Assembly (NCBI GenBank): GCA_030278955.1
Contig: JAOANR010000001.1
Coordinates: forward strand, 39,458,890-39,522,889
DNA from: Hygrophila difformis
Lineage: Eukaryota; Streptophyta; Magnoliopsida; Lamiales; Acanthaceae
Length of the DNA stretch: 64,000 nucleotides
Direction of reading: 5' to 3'
In this document: in pieces, positions 32,846 to 44,601 of the stretch
How positions within the stretch are numbered: the stretch's first letter is position 1
Layout of the letters: every line of letters begins with the position of its first letter
Translations under genes and position numbers: made by a program
The notes under the pieces: model-generated
Seen by the model: only the letters and a program-made list of their open reading frames with translations
What the model was told of the DNA's origin: nothing
Database searches by the model: none

Positions 32846-32970
32846 AAACTGTTGAGACTTCTCTCGTTCATAAACTGTTGAGACTTCTCTGTGAATTTAT
32901 TATAGTATGAAGTAAATAATTACAATTAAACCAAAGAGTATCTACAGTTCTAAAATTCATAACGCTACAC
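32846..32970 (-). other. ATH1 leader between primer site and gag
   Basis: 125 bases with a short direct repeat: CTCTCGTTCATAAACTGTTGAG and CTCTCGCTCATAAACTGTTGAG differ at one base and flank the gag start. Confidence 0.6.
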
Positions 32971-32990
32971 CCTCCCCGGCAACGGCGCCA
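32971..32990 (-). other. ATH1 primer binding site (tRNA-Asp)
   Basis: On the minus strand TGGCGCCGTTGCCGGGGAGG, complementary to the 3' end of plant tRNA-Asp(GTC), directly abuts the LTR. It is identical to the ATH2 site. Confidence 0.9.
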
Positions 32991-34499
32991 TGAAGCTTTG
33001 AGGTAAAACCCCGCTGCAATGCCCCCGACAGCCTTTACACTATAAATCCTATAGGGCTGTTAAAAAGCTTGCCTAGTTTTTCCTACCGAAAGCGCACGGT
33101 ATCAAGCTGCAATATTTATTTTTATTGTCGGGATCGTTCAATAGAGAGTTACACGATAGAAGTGTTTTAATAGAATTATTAGCTCTAGAATCTGTCTCTA
33201 CTCTTGATTTAAGAATGTTGTAATGATGATTACTAAAGAATACTGCTAAAATGTAAATGCTTAAAGCTGTAAACATAGTAAAGAAAATGATGTCGAACAT
33301 TGTGATTATATTCATGTGTTTAAGATATCATGGACCAAAGCAAATGAATGAAGAATATGATGAGAGTATCATACTTCAATGGTTAAAACATAATGAAAGT
33401 CCATTGAGATAGAAAAATCCTTTATACAACTTAATCAAATCTTCATGTCTTAAATCACTTCCCAAGACAGGTACTTATGATTCAGGGTCATGACATTCTA
33501 AGCTCTGAAATCATGGAATACTATCATCACAGAATGATCGGTCAGACTCTTTATGTGATAAAAGCTTTTCAGAATTGTCACTTAATCTTTTTCTTTCAGA
33601 CTCAGATTAAGCCTTTGACAACTCGAGGTCACTTCTAAATCATGCTATATTCATCTGAACTTGAAGTTGTTCTTTTTATTACTCTGATCAAATTGATCTT
33701 ATGACCCTGTATTGGACGTCCTCTACAACAAGTGAAAAAGAAAGTATTTAAATCTATCATCCAATGTTTTCATAGGACTTGTTTCCTCAGAGTAATTCCT
33801 GCAAGTATTCGTAAGGAATAATAGTCTTGTAAGTATATCAAGATGAAATTGCTATTCAAATTCCTTGACTTATCCAGACTACTCAGATTTGTATAGATGA
33901 TTTAGCTCGAGGAATCTCTGTAAACAGTTCCAAATATCCATGGTTTGACTCAGGATTAGTAGACTGTAAGAGAAATATTTAATCTCCTATTCATAGCATA
34001 TAGTGATAACTATAAAGCCATGAACCCTGGAAATTAATCTTCATGATACTCTACTAATTATTAGGACAAAAGATGGTTTTTGAAACATCTTTCCCTTTTA
34101 AACGACAGGTACTAAATGCCCAACTAAAGAACGAGTTTGTTCTTCATTAGTCCTGAGTAAATAATGATTGAGAAAACCTATATCATCATCTTTCTCAGTG
34201 TACCAGTGAAAGTAGTAATACGAATTGCAGATATGAATTATGAGTCTGTAATTATGAAGTAAGATTACTCATCATAGACTGGGAAATATCCCAAAATATT
34301 GTATGTATATGTAATATTATATGTATAAAGAAATGTTGAGGGTTCTGAATCCTCTTAATCAAAATGCAAGGGTGTTTCCAAAATATACATCGGAAACTAG
34401 ACAGAATTAGGAAATAACTTTCCCAAGAAAAAGGATTTGAGAAATAATTCTGCAAAATAAATGTCCAGAATAGCTCGCAGTAACTACTTTGGGTTTCAA

Positions 34500-34890
34500 A
34501 CTATGAACATTCCAATTTTCCGCACGCTATGTCTGTACAGCGTGGAGGGAGTTAATATTTAAAGAATGTTCCTCAGATTTTGTTTATACAAAGAATTGAA
34601 TGCCTCGCGGTAATTTCTGTAAGAATGCGGCGAGGTACTCAATTCATACTTATAGATAGGGGTTATATATGTATAAGAAGTAAAAGTGAATAGTTGATAC
34701 CCTGTAAAATGGATATCAAATCTGTTGCTATTATAGGTTGGTCCTCTCGCTTTGTCAGATTGACATTGCGAGAGTATTAGAATAGCCTTAGTCACAGCAA
34801 GTTTATCTGGATATTTCCTCGCGCCATCTTTTAGGATGAAGCGAGGGTTTATCCTTATGTGAAGTAAATGATCAGAATTTATAACTATCA
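34500..34890. repeat. Palindrome cluster in the ATH1 LTR, downstream of the TATA
   Basis: Four TCGC-type inverted repeats. The best is 34744-34774, with 12 of 14 positions paired around GAT. The others begin near 34523, 34600 and 34816. Confidence 0.7.
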
Positions 34891-35754
34891 TAACTACCTT
34901 CTGAGATTTCCGTTTTGAAAATCATGAACATAGAATCTTTTGCATCCAAAATTCATGAACTTAGAGTTATTGATTCTTAAAGATTATCAAGCGATGATTA
35001 ACACTGCATGGGTCTCTAGGAACCTTTTAGAGTTCTAAACATTAGACACTATGATTCTCCTCTTATTCTATGATCATAACATAATGTCAACAGAAAAACA
35101 AATGAATTCATAATTCTGCTAGATCATACCTAACTCGGTTACAATATCCAAATTTCTTGCGTAATTGGAACGAACAATTTACGAATTAAAATTGTGGAAG
35201 TGTTATGATCTTCGAGAATCGAATTAGGGATATGATGCAAAATCCAAATTGAATATCGAAGTTGAGGTTTATACTCTGCTAAAACAGAATTAAGAAATAG
35301 AAATGGAAGCCAGAAAGATAAGAAATTCACAATCTGATAACTGATCATTCTTCATGTATCTCAAATAACAAAGAACTAAAAACGAATACACCTGGAAATC
35401 TGATTGCAATCAGAATAATGCAAAGGTGAGCGAACTAGTCGGAAATTAGATGATGATCGTCGTGATGGATGAACAAGCGATCCGAAAGCAACTCTCCTTC
35501 CAGGATATCCTCAAGCTAATCTAACAACTATTCTTAAAGAAATCTACTACGAAATCGAATTACAAATCTGAAGAACTCAAAGTAAATTGCAGAGAAAATT
35601 AAATCCTAACCTACCTACTAAATTCTAAAAGTGGACTGGAGAGTAAAATCGAGCTATTCTCTTCAATCTCCCGCCTGCTGAGCTGGTTCCCCCAAGGGTC
35701 TTATTTATAGATGGGTGTTGTAACTGCTTAAGCCTTGGATGATAACCGCTCGCA

Positions 35755-36080
35755 TCAGAATAACTCTCCTCTCGCTTTGTCGAGTTCCTTCAAAGCGAGA
35801 GTTCAACAAGGCGAGGTCTTTCAATTTCTCCAAAGAATTTGCTTCTCGCCATGATGTATAAAACTTTCTGTCTTGCACAGATCTTCTTTTTCTCGCGATG
35901 TTAAACAGTCATCACGTGAATTTCAGCATCTGAACATTTTCATTAAATCTTTTCCTGATTTCAAACACAAGCCCTCGCACCATTCCTTTTCTTTCCTCGC
36001 TATGTCTTTTCCACTTCCTGCTGCTTTCCAGCTTAACTTCCTGATGAATAACAAAGCGTGGATCAGTTCAATAGAAACAC
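35755..36080. repeat. Palindrome cluster in the ATH1 LTR, upstream of the TATA
   Basis: The clearest has perfect 11-bp arms, CTCTCGCTTTG (35769-35779) and CAAAGCGAGAG (35791-35801). Weaker TCGC stems continue to about 36080. Confidence 0.75.
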
Positions 36081-36279
36081 AGCGTGCGTGACTTACAAAG
36101 AAAACTTAGAATTTCAAGCCATTTTCAGTGTAATTCCAACTTCTTCACAATCTTAATTCTTCTTCCATCTTTTCTGATCCTCTATGATTATTCATCAAAA
36201 ATCAATGGAATTAAGAACAAAAGAACATCATTAAGACACTAAATTGGATGCAAATGACAGTCGTAAAAGGCTGTCATCA

Positions 36280-37261
36280 CCCACTAACCGTCTTATCGAA
36301 AAACGCTCGCCAATCTCGGGCCTTCGTCAGCCTCTTGAATAGGTACTGTACTATCCTGGGGCGGTGCTCCGTCGGGTCCCCGAATCTCTCCTTGCAATAA
36401 ATCGTCATCAGTTCTGGGACGGCCTCACAGACCCAGACCTGCAGAGATCACGAACCAATTACGTCAGGTAAATCATTAGACCAGTGCAAATGAATACATT
36501 TATAATATAATCGTACAATAGCGTACCATAAATGCCAGTGCATGGCCGTAGAAGTGCACTGAACCATCAGGCTTGGTCGCGGTGAGGAGACGCCTGAAGC
36601 CATGTCGTGCCACCTGCCAGCTAATCAAACCCCATGGAAATGCCTCCCAAGCATCCCGATCCTCCACCAACCGCCACATCCATGGCTCCGGACCACGACT
36701 GTGCCCATCGTGCCCGAGAACGAGATAGAAGGCTGTCAAAACCCTAGCGACTTTCAAGCCGTCGCCAGGTGTCGTACGAAACTGCCCGTCCCTAAAGGCT
36801 GTACGGATCCTATCCGTGGAGGCGTTCGCGAGAACGTCCTGGTACCTCGAAAATACGCTCCCGGCTGGGGGACCATCGTCCGAGTATAGCTGGAACTCAG
36901 ACCGGCCATACCGCAAACCAGTAATCAAAGCGTGCTCCTGCCGTCCGTATCGCACAAATCGCCCGCATATAAAAAACCATACAGCATCGTCCTCACCCCA
37001 ATCCTCACCATCGGCAGGGAAGCGGAACACCACCTCACGGTGTAAAATCTCGGCCATGGCCTGAGCCGCCATAACGCTATCAGACCAACGCGGCCCCCTC
37101 TCGTGAGTCGCTCCTCTGTATAGATATGAAAAACATGAAGCCCGGAGCTCCGCTAATCCATCCGGGTCTGTCTCCTGCAACTCATGCACTATGATCGGAA
37201 GAACTAGGCCTCTAAAGTAAATATAAGGTGAGGGGCGCACCCGAACAAACCACCAATCTCC
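36280..37261 (-). pseudogene. DUF1985-like transposon-associated gene, disrupted by ATH1
   Basis: Two visible exons: 37261-36527 (after a CCGCAG acceptor, ending before GTACGC) and 36438-36280 (after CTCTGCAG). The join is in phase and yields ALAFM then VWVCEAVPEL, the pattern seen in DUF1985/Ulp1-associated plant proteins. Other DUF1985-like blocks are EHALITGLRYG and the RLVEDRDAWEAFPWG stretch. The second exon is cut at 36280 by the ATH1 LTR; the LTR itself supplies the next stop. Such proteins are usually carried by MULE-type transposons. The upstream exon or start is not seen because the minisatellite follows. Confidence 0.6.
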
Positions 37262-37325
37262 CTGCGGTTTAAAATTATATAAGGTCAACTAAATAATATT
37301 TTTAATCTCCCTAAACCCTATAACC

Positions 37326-38390
37326 TATAAAATTTAAATTTTTTAATACTTTAAAATAAATAGTATTTTTAATTTACAATTCTTATTATCTATTTATGGA
37401 TAATTTTTATAAACCTAAAACCCTAAACCCTAAACCATTGTACCCTAAACCCTAAACCCTTAAAAATTATATTTTTTTAAAACTTTAAAATAAATAGTAT
37501 TTTTTATTTATAATTTTTATTAAAACTTTATGGATGATTTTTATAAACCTAAACCCTTAAACCCTAAACCCTATACCCTAAACCCTAAACCATTAAAAAT
37601 TTAATTTTTTTAAAACTTTAAAATAAATAGTATTTGTTATTATAATTTTTATTAAAACTTTATGGATAATTTCTATAATCCCACAACCCTAAACCCTAAA
37701 CCCTATACCCTAAATCCTAAACCCTTAAAAATTTATTTTTTTTTAAACTTTAAAATAAGTAGTATTTTTTATTTATCATTCTTATTATAAATTTATGGAT
37801 AATTTCTATAATGCCACAACCCTAAAAACCCTATACCCTATACCCTAAACCCTAAACCCTTAAAAATTTAATTTTTTTAAAACTTTAAAATAAATAGTAT
37901 TTTTTATTTATAATTTTTATTAAAACTTTATGGATAATTTCTATAATCCCACAACCCTAAACCCTAAACCCTAAACCCTTAAAATTTAATTTTTTTAAAC
38001 TTTAAAATAAATAGTATTTTTTATTTATCATTCTTATTATAAATTTATGGATAATTTCTATAATGCCACAACCCTAAAAACCCTATACCCTATACCTAAA
38101 CCCTAAACCCTTAAAAATTTAATTTTTTAAAACTTTAAAATAAATAGTATTTTTTATTTATCATTTTTATTAAAACTTTATGGATAATTTCTATAATCCC
38201 ACAACCCTAGAAACCCTATACCCTATACCCTAAACCCTAAACCCTTAAAAATTTAATTTTTTTTAAACTTTAAAATAAATAGTATTTTTTTATTTATCAT
38301 TTTTATTATAACTTTATGGATAATATCGATAATCCCACAACCCTAAACCCTATACCCTATACCCTAAACCCTTAAAAATTTAATTTTTTA
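37326..38390. repeat. Minisatellite with telomere-like CCCTAAA tracts
   Basis: About eight units of roughly 120-135 bp. Each combines an AT-rich part (ATAAATAGTATTTT, TTTATGGATAATTTCTATAAT) with a run of CCCTAAA or CCCTATA. This is the plant telomere motif in an internal position. Confidence 0.85.
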
Positions 38391-39302
38391 AAAACATAAT
38401 TTATACCCAAATACACAATAAATTAGCTAATAAATTCATATAACTTATTATACCCAACTACAAGAAATGAGCAATTAAATTCATATACATCAAATTATCA
38501 AATAAATTCGAAAATTCAACACATCTAACAATTACATACCGAATAGAAAATCCATATCCGAGCATATTAAACCCAGTAGTATGCAAAATCAACAATTCGC
38601 AATTTTAATCCCAAATTTAGCACAATAAAAGAAATGAGCGATTTTGATCCCAAATTTAGCACAATGTCGATCCCAATTTTCATCCGAAAGTGCCATCACA
38701 ATTTGATCCCAAATTTACCCAACTACAAGAAATTATATCACCCAAAAAAACTACAAGAAATGAGCATATATACCGAAATAGACAATGCATATCTCACAAT
38801 AATCATCCCTAATTAGCACAATAATCATCCCTATTTCATAATTGCAAATTAAATACTCTACTAAATTTAAACTCTACTAACTCATCCCTAATTAGCACAA
38901 TATCCATATAACTTGAAAATTTTTAAAAAAAAATGGAAAAATTCAAAACGCAGCAGAGCAGTTCACCAAAAAAAAAACGCAGCAGAGCAGACCATAGCAT
39001 ATAGAGGAAAGGGGGTGGGGATGGCCGGAAAAGAGGGGACTAACCCGCACGGTGTCGGTGCCGGAAGGGGGACGGGGCTGCCGGCGGCCTGGCCCAGAAG
39101 CAGCTGCAGGCGGTGGCGAAGGCGGCGCCGCTCGACTCTCTTCCCCGACGGTGGCGACCACTAAAGCCAATGCTCCAATATTCTCGTCCCCCGCGTCGCC
39201 CACATCGCCCGGTGTCGGATCCTCCATCTCCGATAGTTTTTGGCCGGAAAAAGCGGAGAATTTTGGACGGTGGTTGCTGGGTTTTCTTCGATCGGTGTTT
39301 GG
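38391..39302. other. No convincing gene: AT-rich stretch, then GC-rich low-complexity stretch
   Basis: 38391-38935 is AT-rich with short repeats (ATTAGCACAAT, CAAGAAATGAGC). 39000-39302 is GC-rich and open in several frames on both strands, with Gly/Pro/Ala-rich products and no domain. It could be the start of a host gene interrupted by ATH2. Confidence 0.4.
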
Positions 39303-39307
39303 GAGGT
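39303..39307. repeat. ATH2 target-site duplication (left), GAGGT
   Basis: Matches 56380-56384. Confidence 0.9.
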
Positions 39308-39636
39308 TGATAATGGCCAGAAATGACCATTATTTTCAATCCATTTCCGTGTCTAAAACGGGCATTGATCGCGTTCCGGTCTTATATTAAATAAGAAAGC
39401 AGTTGAATTGGACTGATTTATGCATAATTGTAAAAATATTGAGCTGGTATGAAAAATGCATAAATATGTAATTTTATTACACATTTATGTTAGAAAAATC
39501 CAAAAACATGAGAAAAAGAAAAGAAAAGAAAAAGGAATGAAAAAGATGGGGAAAAGATAGAGAAAGCCCACAAAAAGAGTAACTTTGGCCCATCTAGCCC
39601 AATTCAGTGTGTCCAGGAATACCCGATCGCGGAAGC

Positions 39637-39775
39637 TCCTGTGTCGCGGTCCATGGCCTCGCGACACAGGAAGGTTTGGTGACACAACAAGCAGCAACTG
39701 GAGAAGAGGCCATGTCCCCAGTTCCCGGTCGCGATCCATGCCCTCGCGACACAGGCATGGCTAGCGACACAGATA
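39637..39775. repeat. GTGTCGCG palindromes upstream of the ATH2 LTR TATA
   Basis: Perfect 12-bp arms TCCTGTGTCGCG (39637-39648) and CGCGACACAGGA (39660-39671) around an 11-base loop, and a second weaker stem to about 39775. The 3' LTR copy is at 52335-52369. Confidence 0.85.
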
Positions 39776-40559
39776 CACAAATTGAAGACCAAGACCCTGT
39801 CGAGAAGCCTTGCCACATGCAGTGCTGTTCCGCGACACAATGTGATGTATGTGATGTCTTGAGACACAATGGGCTTCAGACCAAGGCCCATGGGCCTAGG
39901 GTTTCACTTCTATAAATATGAGGTGATTCCCTTGAGAAAAAGAGCTTTTGAATCAGAAAACACATTCTTGAAGACAAGTTGGGAGCTCAGTTTGTAGGTA
40001 GTTTTCTTTTAGGTTAGGTTAGCTTAGCTTTATTTTTGTATTATTTAATTCATGCACTAGCATTAGTTTAGCTTAGTTTAGTTTTCAGTTTTAGCCTAGA
40101 TAGCCAGAGTTTACATTTTGTTTTCTTGTTTTAAACTTGTGTTTAGGGTTTTGTAATATCCAAAATGATGGGTATTAACAAACCCACTAATAAAATGGGA
40201 GAATATTCTTGAAATGTGTCCCAAAAATCATGAGATGGGTTTCACACCCCATGGATTTATCACTGCTTTCCTTTTCTTTTGGGTCATTTGACCTTTGTTT
40301 CCCATTTTATGTCACTGTTTGGTGATTTTCTTTTTGGATAATGTTACATGCATATGAGTGATCAAACTTAGATTAGGGTTTGCGGTATTTTAAATCTTGT
40401 CTTATTCTCTTTTATGTTGAAGCATGTTCTAGCTAGATTCAAGTTATGTTTGGTTATTTTCAGCTTCGTTTAACTTTTGAATCCGAAATGGGTGAGATCA
40501 CGCGTAATGCATGCCACTGTTCCACTTTACTTTTCTGACATGTGTCCTAAACACACTCA

Positions 40560-40925
40560 TGTCGCTAGCCACTTCCTGTCGCGAGACCACGTCTAGCGAC
40601 AGGTGGGCAGTTTAGTGCATGAGTGCCAAAGAACACTTGTTTGATAACTTTTAAAACCCTCGGTCGCGAGGCAATCCGGTCGCGAACCCACGGTTCGCGA
40701 CACAACCCTTGATTAGCGACCGAGGACCAAAATGCTTGCAATTTTATTCTGGAAGGGCTCTGTCGCGAAACCCCTGTCGCGGACCCACGGTCCGCGACAC
40801 ACCCCTTGTTCCGCGACCAGGAATTATGCCCTTGTTGAATTTTCAAACCTTGTGTCGCTAGACCCTTGTCGCGAGGTCACGCCTAGCGACACGGATTTTT
40901 GTCTAGCGGCACAACAAACCCTAAT
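40560..40925. repeat. Nested TCGC palindromes in the ATH2 LTR, downstream of the TATA
   Basis: An outer stem CCTCGGTCGC (40658-40667) / GCGACCGAGG (40716-40725) encloses GTCGCGAAC / GTTCGCGAC (40679-40687, 40693-40701). A separate perfect 11-bp stem is 40775-40785 / 40789-40799. In the 3' LTR several stems carry C-to-T or G-to-A changes. Confidence 0.85.
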
Positions 40926-43709
40926 TTTCAAAATATCCAATTTCTCTTATTTCCCACCTCTCTGTCGTGATCCCCCTGTCGTGGACCCACGGTTCACGAC
41001 ACAAACTCTGTCTCATGACATGCATGGCACCTTCTTGCCAAATTTTCATTCTCCGTCTCTCCCTATTAATTAATTGAACCTTTGTATTGACATTTTGAGG
41101 TTGAAATCTAATGATCTCAACCCATGATTAATTTGATATAAAGAACTTTGTTCAATTCCTCAGTAAAAGATTATTCTACACATGATTGAACTCTAATGAT
41201 CTAAGTATATAATCCGGACTGTAATTAATTAATTATGGAATGAGTGATTATTTAGACATAAAGAGTAACCATGGAACCATTTCCATGTCCTTGCATGAGA
41301 AACCAATGTCTCTCATGCAAGATGACCCAAAAATATGTTCTTTATTTATTTTGTCTTTTCCGTGTTGTGTGAAACAGCTAGTAAGAGATATAACAGACTA
41401 ATGTTGCGGGTATTCCCACACGGATAAACTAGCTCGTGGTCTATATATTAATTACTAGATGTTATTTTGCATGGTTCGGATAGTGGTCGGTGGAAGCCTT
41501 GGCGGTTCGTCCATCCGGGATTATAATAGCTGCTCAGCTGACTCCTATCCGGATACAGTTTCCTTTTCTTTATCTTATTTTCAAAACCTGAATTTTGAAC
41601 TGTAATATTATCCAATAGTGTCGATCAACACTATTTGAATAGTACTACAGTGAGAAAATATGTAGGTTTCTCTCTCATTTCACAGATAGTAGAAGTCTTG
41701 ATGATAGCGATTACTGTCGTTTAAGGTCTTCTGCTGTCTACAATCATCTCACCTTAATGATTAGGGAACTGGACCACAGATAACTGCAATCCAATTAACC
41801 CTAATTATTTTGTCATCTCTTTAGCCTAAATTATTCTTATCTCCGGCTATTTCATCTCTGTGTTTCACATTCTGTCTAAACCCACCTTATATTTTGGGTT
41901 AATTTAATTTTACACTCCCTTATAAAATTATGCATGATATTATTATGTAAATATTGTGGTCTAATTATTTTGGGATCCTTCCCTTGGACATAGAAGTCTT
42001 GATTTTAATCAGATGATTCATAATAAATTTCCAACAAAAATTCATTTATAAAATCCGGATCTGAGTAAGGGATAAATTCCACAGTTATGACTAATTCATA
42101 TCCGACTGGGGGTTGATTTTGGGAAATTAGAAGCAGAGTCAGCGATTAGGTCTCACCTGGACTGAAAGGATATGTGTTTTAATTGAGAGTCTAGTACCTG
42201 TTTAGGGAATGATTTTCAAACATCAATTATTTTCCAAAATTGCTGTGTGTTGGAAATCTTGTATTAAACATGGCACTGAATCAGAGACCACTTGGACTCA
42301 GATAAGGTGTGATGAATAATGCTAGAGGAACAACATATGGGCCTTGGTTATTTTCTAAGATAGGGTTGAGTATTCTTTCAACTGCTATCCTCCTTTGCCA
42401 AAGCCTATTTTTGAGTCTTGGGTGAGTGCATCCGGAACGAACTAATTTATTAGTCCGTTTCGTTAGTTTGTATCTCATAACCATCCGAAAGGAAGTGAAC
42501 ACTGCGAGCGGTTCACCGAGAGTCGGAAATTCTTGATCCACACCCGGTCACCATGACTGGGGGCTGTCTTTTACTACCAGGGTCAGACCTTCAAAACCTC
42601 CGAGTGATAGGATTTTAAATGCTTTCTTTATCGCTTTCTTTTAAACGCTTTCTTTAGAGGTCACTCGGTTGTATTGAGAGTTGTGTAACTGCTACTAGGA
42701 CTGGTAGTTAAGGGATAGTTCAGGCTTGATTAGAATCTTTGGGCGTGACATGCGTGAATGATAGCAGTACTTGGCAACTCAACTAATGATTTGTTAGGTG
42801 TTGCTTGTCCACCACAGGGGACTAACATACCCTCGCAAGGCATTGCGAGGGGAGTTAAGAGTTTGTGGTATCTCTGACTTTGATTTCTTAAGAGCATGTA
42901 AACTCTTACTGTAAGTACCTGTCTGTTAAAGGGAACATAGTACAGAAAACATGAGAGTTAGCTATCTGAAAGGATTATCCCAAGCTAAGATTTGTGTAAC
43001 AAAATGGAAGTTTAATTGTGTTTCATCTGAATCTTGTCCAATTTTTATTATTTTCTTCCTGTCCCTTCTGTCTCATTTTAAATCTGCTTTCTTAGAATAA
43101 TTTTGTCGCTTCCTTAGAATAGAATTTACTTGCTTCGTAGTGTAATCTTAATTGCTTTCATAATCTGGTTTAAATTATGTCAAGTAGTTGTTAGAAACCA
43201 TTTAACACTTGAATCGAGTAACCGAGTGGAAAATCTTAGTAAACGACGTGGGCCCTGCTTCTATCGCACATCCTCCAGTGAACGATCCGGTCTTACTATA
43301 AATTACTGCAATTTTTGACACCGTGCGCTTTCGGGGCACAGTTTCTTAACACGAGTAATAAAAACGTGACAACCTATAAATATATATCCCTAATCCCAAA
43401 TCCATCTTCATAAATTGGTTTCATTAAATAAAATTGAAAACCAGGATTATTATGCTTCAGAAAATACTCATGTAATGGGAACCTGTCAAAAGTTTCATGG
43501 CAAGGATCTTCGTGGCAGGAAATTGTCAAAAGTTTCATGCCGGGAAGGTCCACAGCGCCGTTTGAATTCCAAGTTTCTCACAAGAGTAATAAAAAGTGAA
43601 TTATATCCTTAAACCCCTTTCCCACGAATCATAACTCTTTTCATTTAATAAATTCAAACTTGGGATATTTTAGAAAAAACTCGTGTTGACGAAATTGTCA
43701 AAAGTTTCA

Positions 43710-43729
43710 TGGCGCCGTTGCCGGGGAGG
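43710..43729 (+). other. ATH2 primer binding site (tRNA-Asp)
   Basis: TGGCGCCGTTGCCGGGGAGG immediately follows the LTR. Confidence 0.92.
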
Positions 43730-44222
43730 ATGCAGCGTTGTTTATTAAGAAAATTACACTCCTGATTGCTCATAGATTAGTTTAATGTAGTACATCTACT
43801 TCAGAACAGAGAAGTACGCTCAAATTGATTAAACATTTAGAGTACCAAGACTCTAAATGTGAGGATGTTGATTTGAGGAGAAAACCTGACCAATTGGGTA
43901 TTTATCTGTCTTGCAGGAAATTCGGAACCATCAAAAAGAAGGAGCAGAAAATAGCAGGAAAACCAGGTTCTTGGTTGGATTAATTCCATGAGTCTAAGAA
44001 AATATTCACGGAATTTAAAGCAATTTAAAATCCGGAATAAATTTCACAGATAAATGGAACTGATCCAACCTAATTTTATGCGAGTAGATTATTTTACTTC
44101 CAGCCCAATATTTTGAATTTATTTGGACTGAATTTATTCAGACCCAAATCAAATAAAATGGACTCAAGACCAACATCACACTCGGGCCCAGTCTGTTAAA
44201 AATTTTGAAAATTCAAAATAAT
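43730..44222 (+). other. ATH2 leader, first part
   Basis: No ORF. It contains a perfect 11-bp palindrome (43833-43843 / 43850-43860) followed by AAATGTGAGGATGTTGAT (43855-43872), an exact copy of the sequence at the PPT/3' LTR junction. Confidence 0.7.
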
Positions 44223-44600
44223 GTGTCGCGGAATCTCTTCTGTGTCGCGAGGCACTGCCTCGCGCCAGAAGAAGAATCGCGACACAGTTTCCCCATACAA
44301 TGAGATCTGTGTCGCGGAGTGACCACCGTGTCGCGAAGCACTGCCTCGCGACCAGGTTCAACTCCGCGACACAGTCTCACTTGTCCCTGACTTCTGCTTG
44401 TCGCTGTCGCGATACACCGTGTCGTGAGGCACTGCCTCGCGACCGGATTTCAATTCCGCGACACGATTTGCACTTAACCCCATTTTCCTTCCAACCTGGT
44501 CATGATACCTCATGTCGCGAGGGACTGCCTCGCGACCGGATCCCATGCTTCGCGACACCTCTAATGTCGCTAGGGCCTGGTCGCGTAACCCAGTTCCGCG
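44223..44600. repeat. Four ~90-bp repeats, each a nested GTGTCGCG cruciform
   Basis: Inner stems start near 44245, 44331, 44422 and 44515. Unit 1 has a perfect CGCGAGGC-ACT-GCCTCGCG (44246-44264). Unit 2 is framed by a perfect 12-bp outer stem, GTGTCGCGGAGT (44309-44320) / ACTCCGCGACAC (44361-44372). The array ends just before an internal TATA-like box. Confidence 0.88.
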
Positions 44601-44601
44601 A

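Larger units (their letters stand above)
1..36279 (-). mobile_element. ATH1: Athila-lineage LTR retrotransposon (3' end off window), carrying a gene cassette
   Basis: The right boundary is the 5' LTR (32991-36279), followed on the minus strand by a tRNA-Asp primer site, an Athila-type gag-pol (32845-27059), the insertion of TEK1 (8099-26871), and then the F-box array and accessory ORF of 1-8098. TEK1 is flanked by a perfect GAAGA duplication, so 8098 and 26877 were adjacent before it inserted. No sequence resembling the ATH1 LTR start (TGATGACAGCC on the minus strand) appears between pol and the window edge, so the 3' LTR must lie beyond position 1 or be lost. That the F-box array belongs to the element is inference. 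The alternative is a truncated Athila beside a host F-box cluster. Confidence 0.6.
32991..36279 (-). repeat. ATH1 5' LTR (3,289 bp)
   Basis: TG/CA-bounded between the primer site and the disrupted DUF1985-like gene. TATAAATA on the minus strand is at 35702-35709. Palindrome arrays lie upstream of the TATA (35755-36080) and about 0.8-1.2 kb downstream (34500-34890). The motif CCGTGCGCTTTCGG near the inner end (33089-33102) is shared with ATH2. The second LTR is not in the window, so age cannot be estimated. Confidence 0.85.
39308..43709 (+). repeat. ATH2 5' LTR (4,402 bp)
   Basis: Starts TGATAATGGCCAG and ends AAAGTTTCA. TATAAATA is at 39911-39918, preceded by CATGGGCCTAGGGTTTCAC (39889-39907). 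CCGTGCGCTTTCGG is near 43322. Confidence 0.92.

Noticed and set aside
38943..39390. GC-rich ORFs on both strands
   Set aside because: Open in several frames, low complexity, no domain; one runs into the ATH2 LTR. Not enough to call a gene.
39485..39915. Overlapping ORFs of 84-102 codons, recurring at 52033-52628
   Set aside because: They lie in the ATH2 LTR U3 over CpG-rich palindromes and differ between copies by indels.
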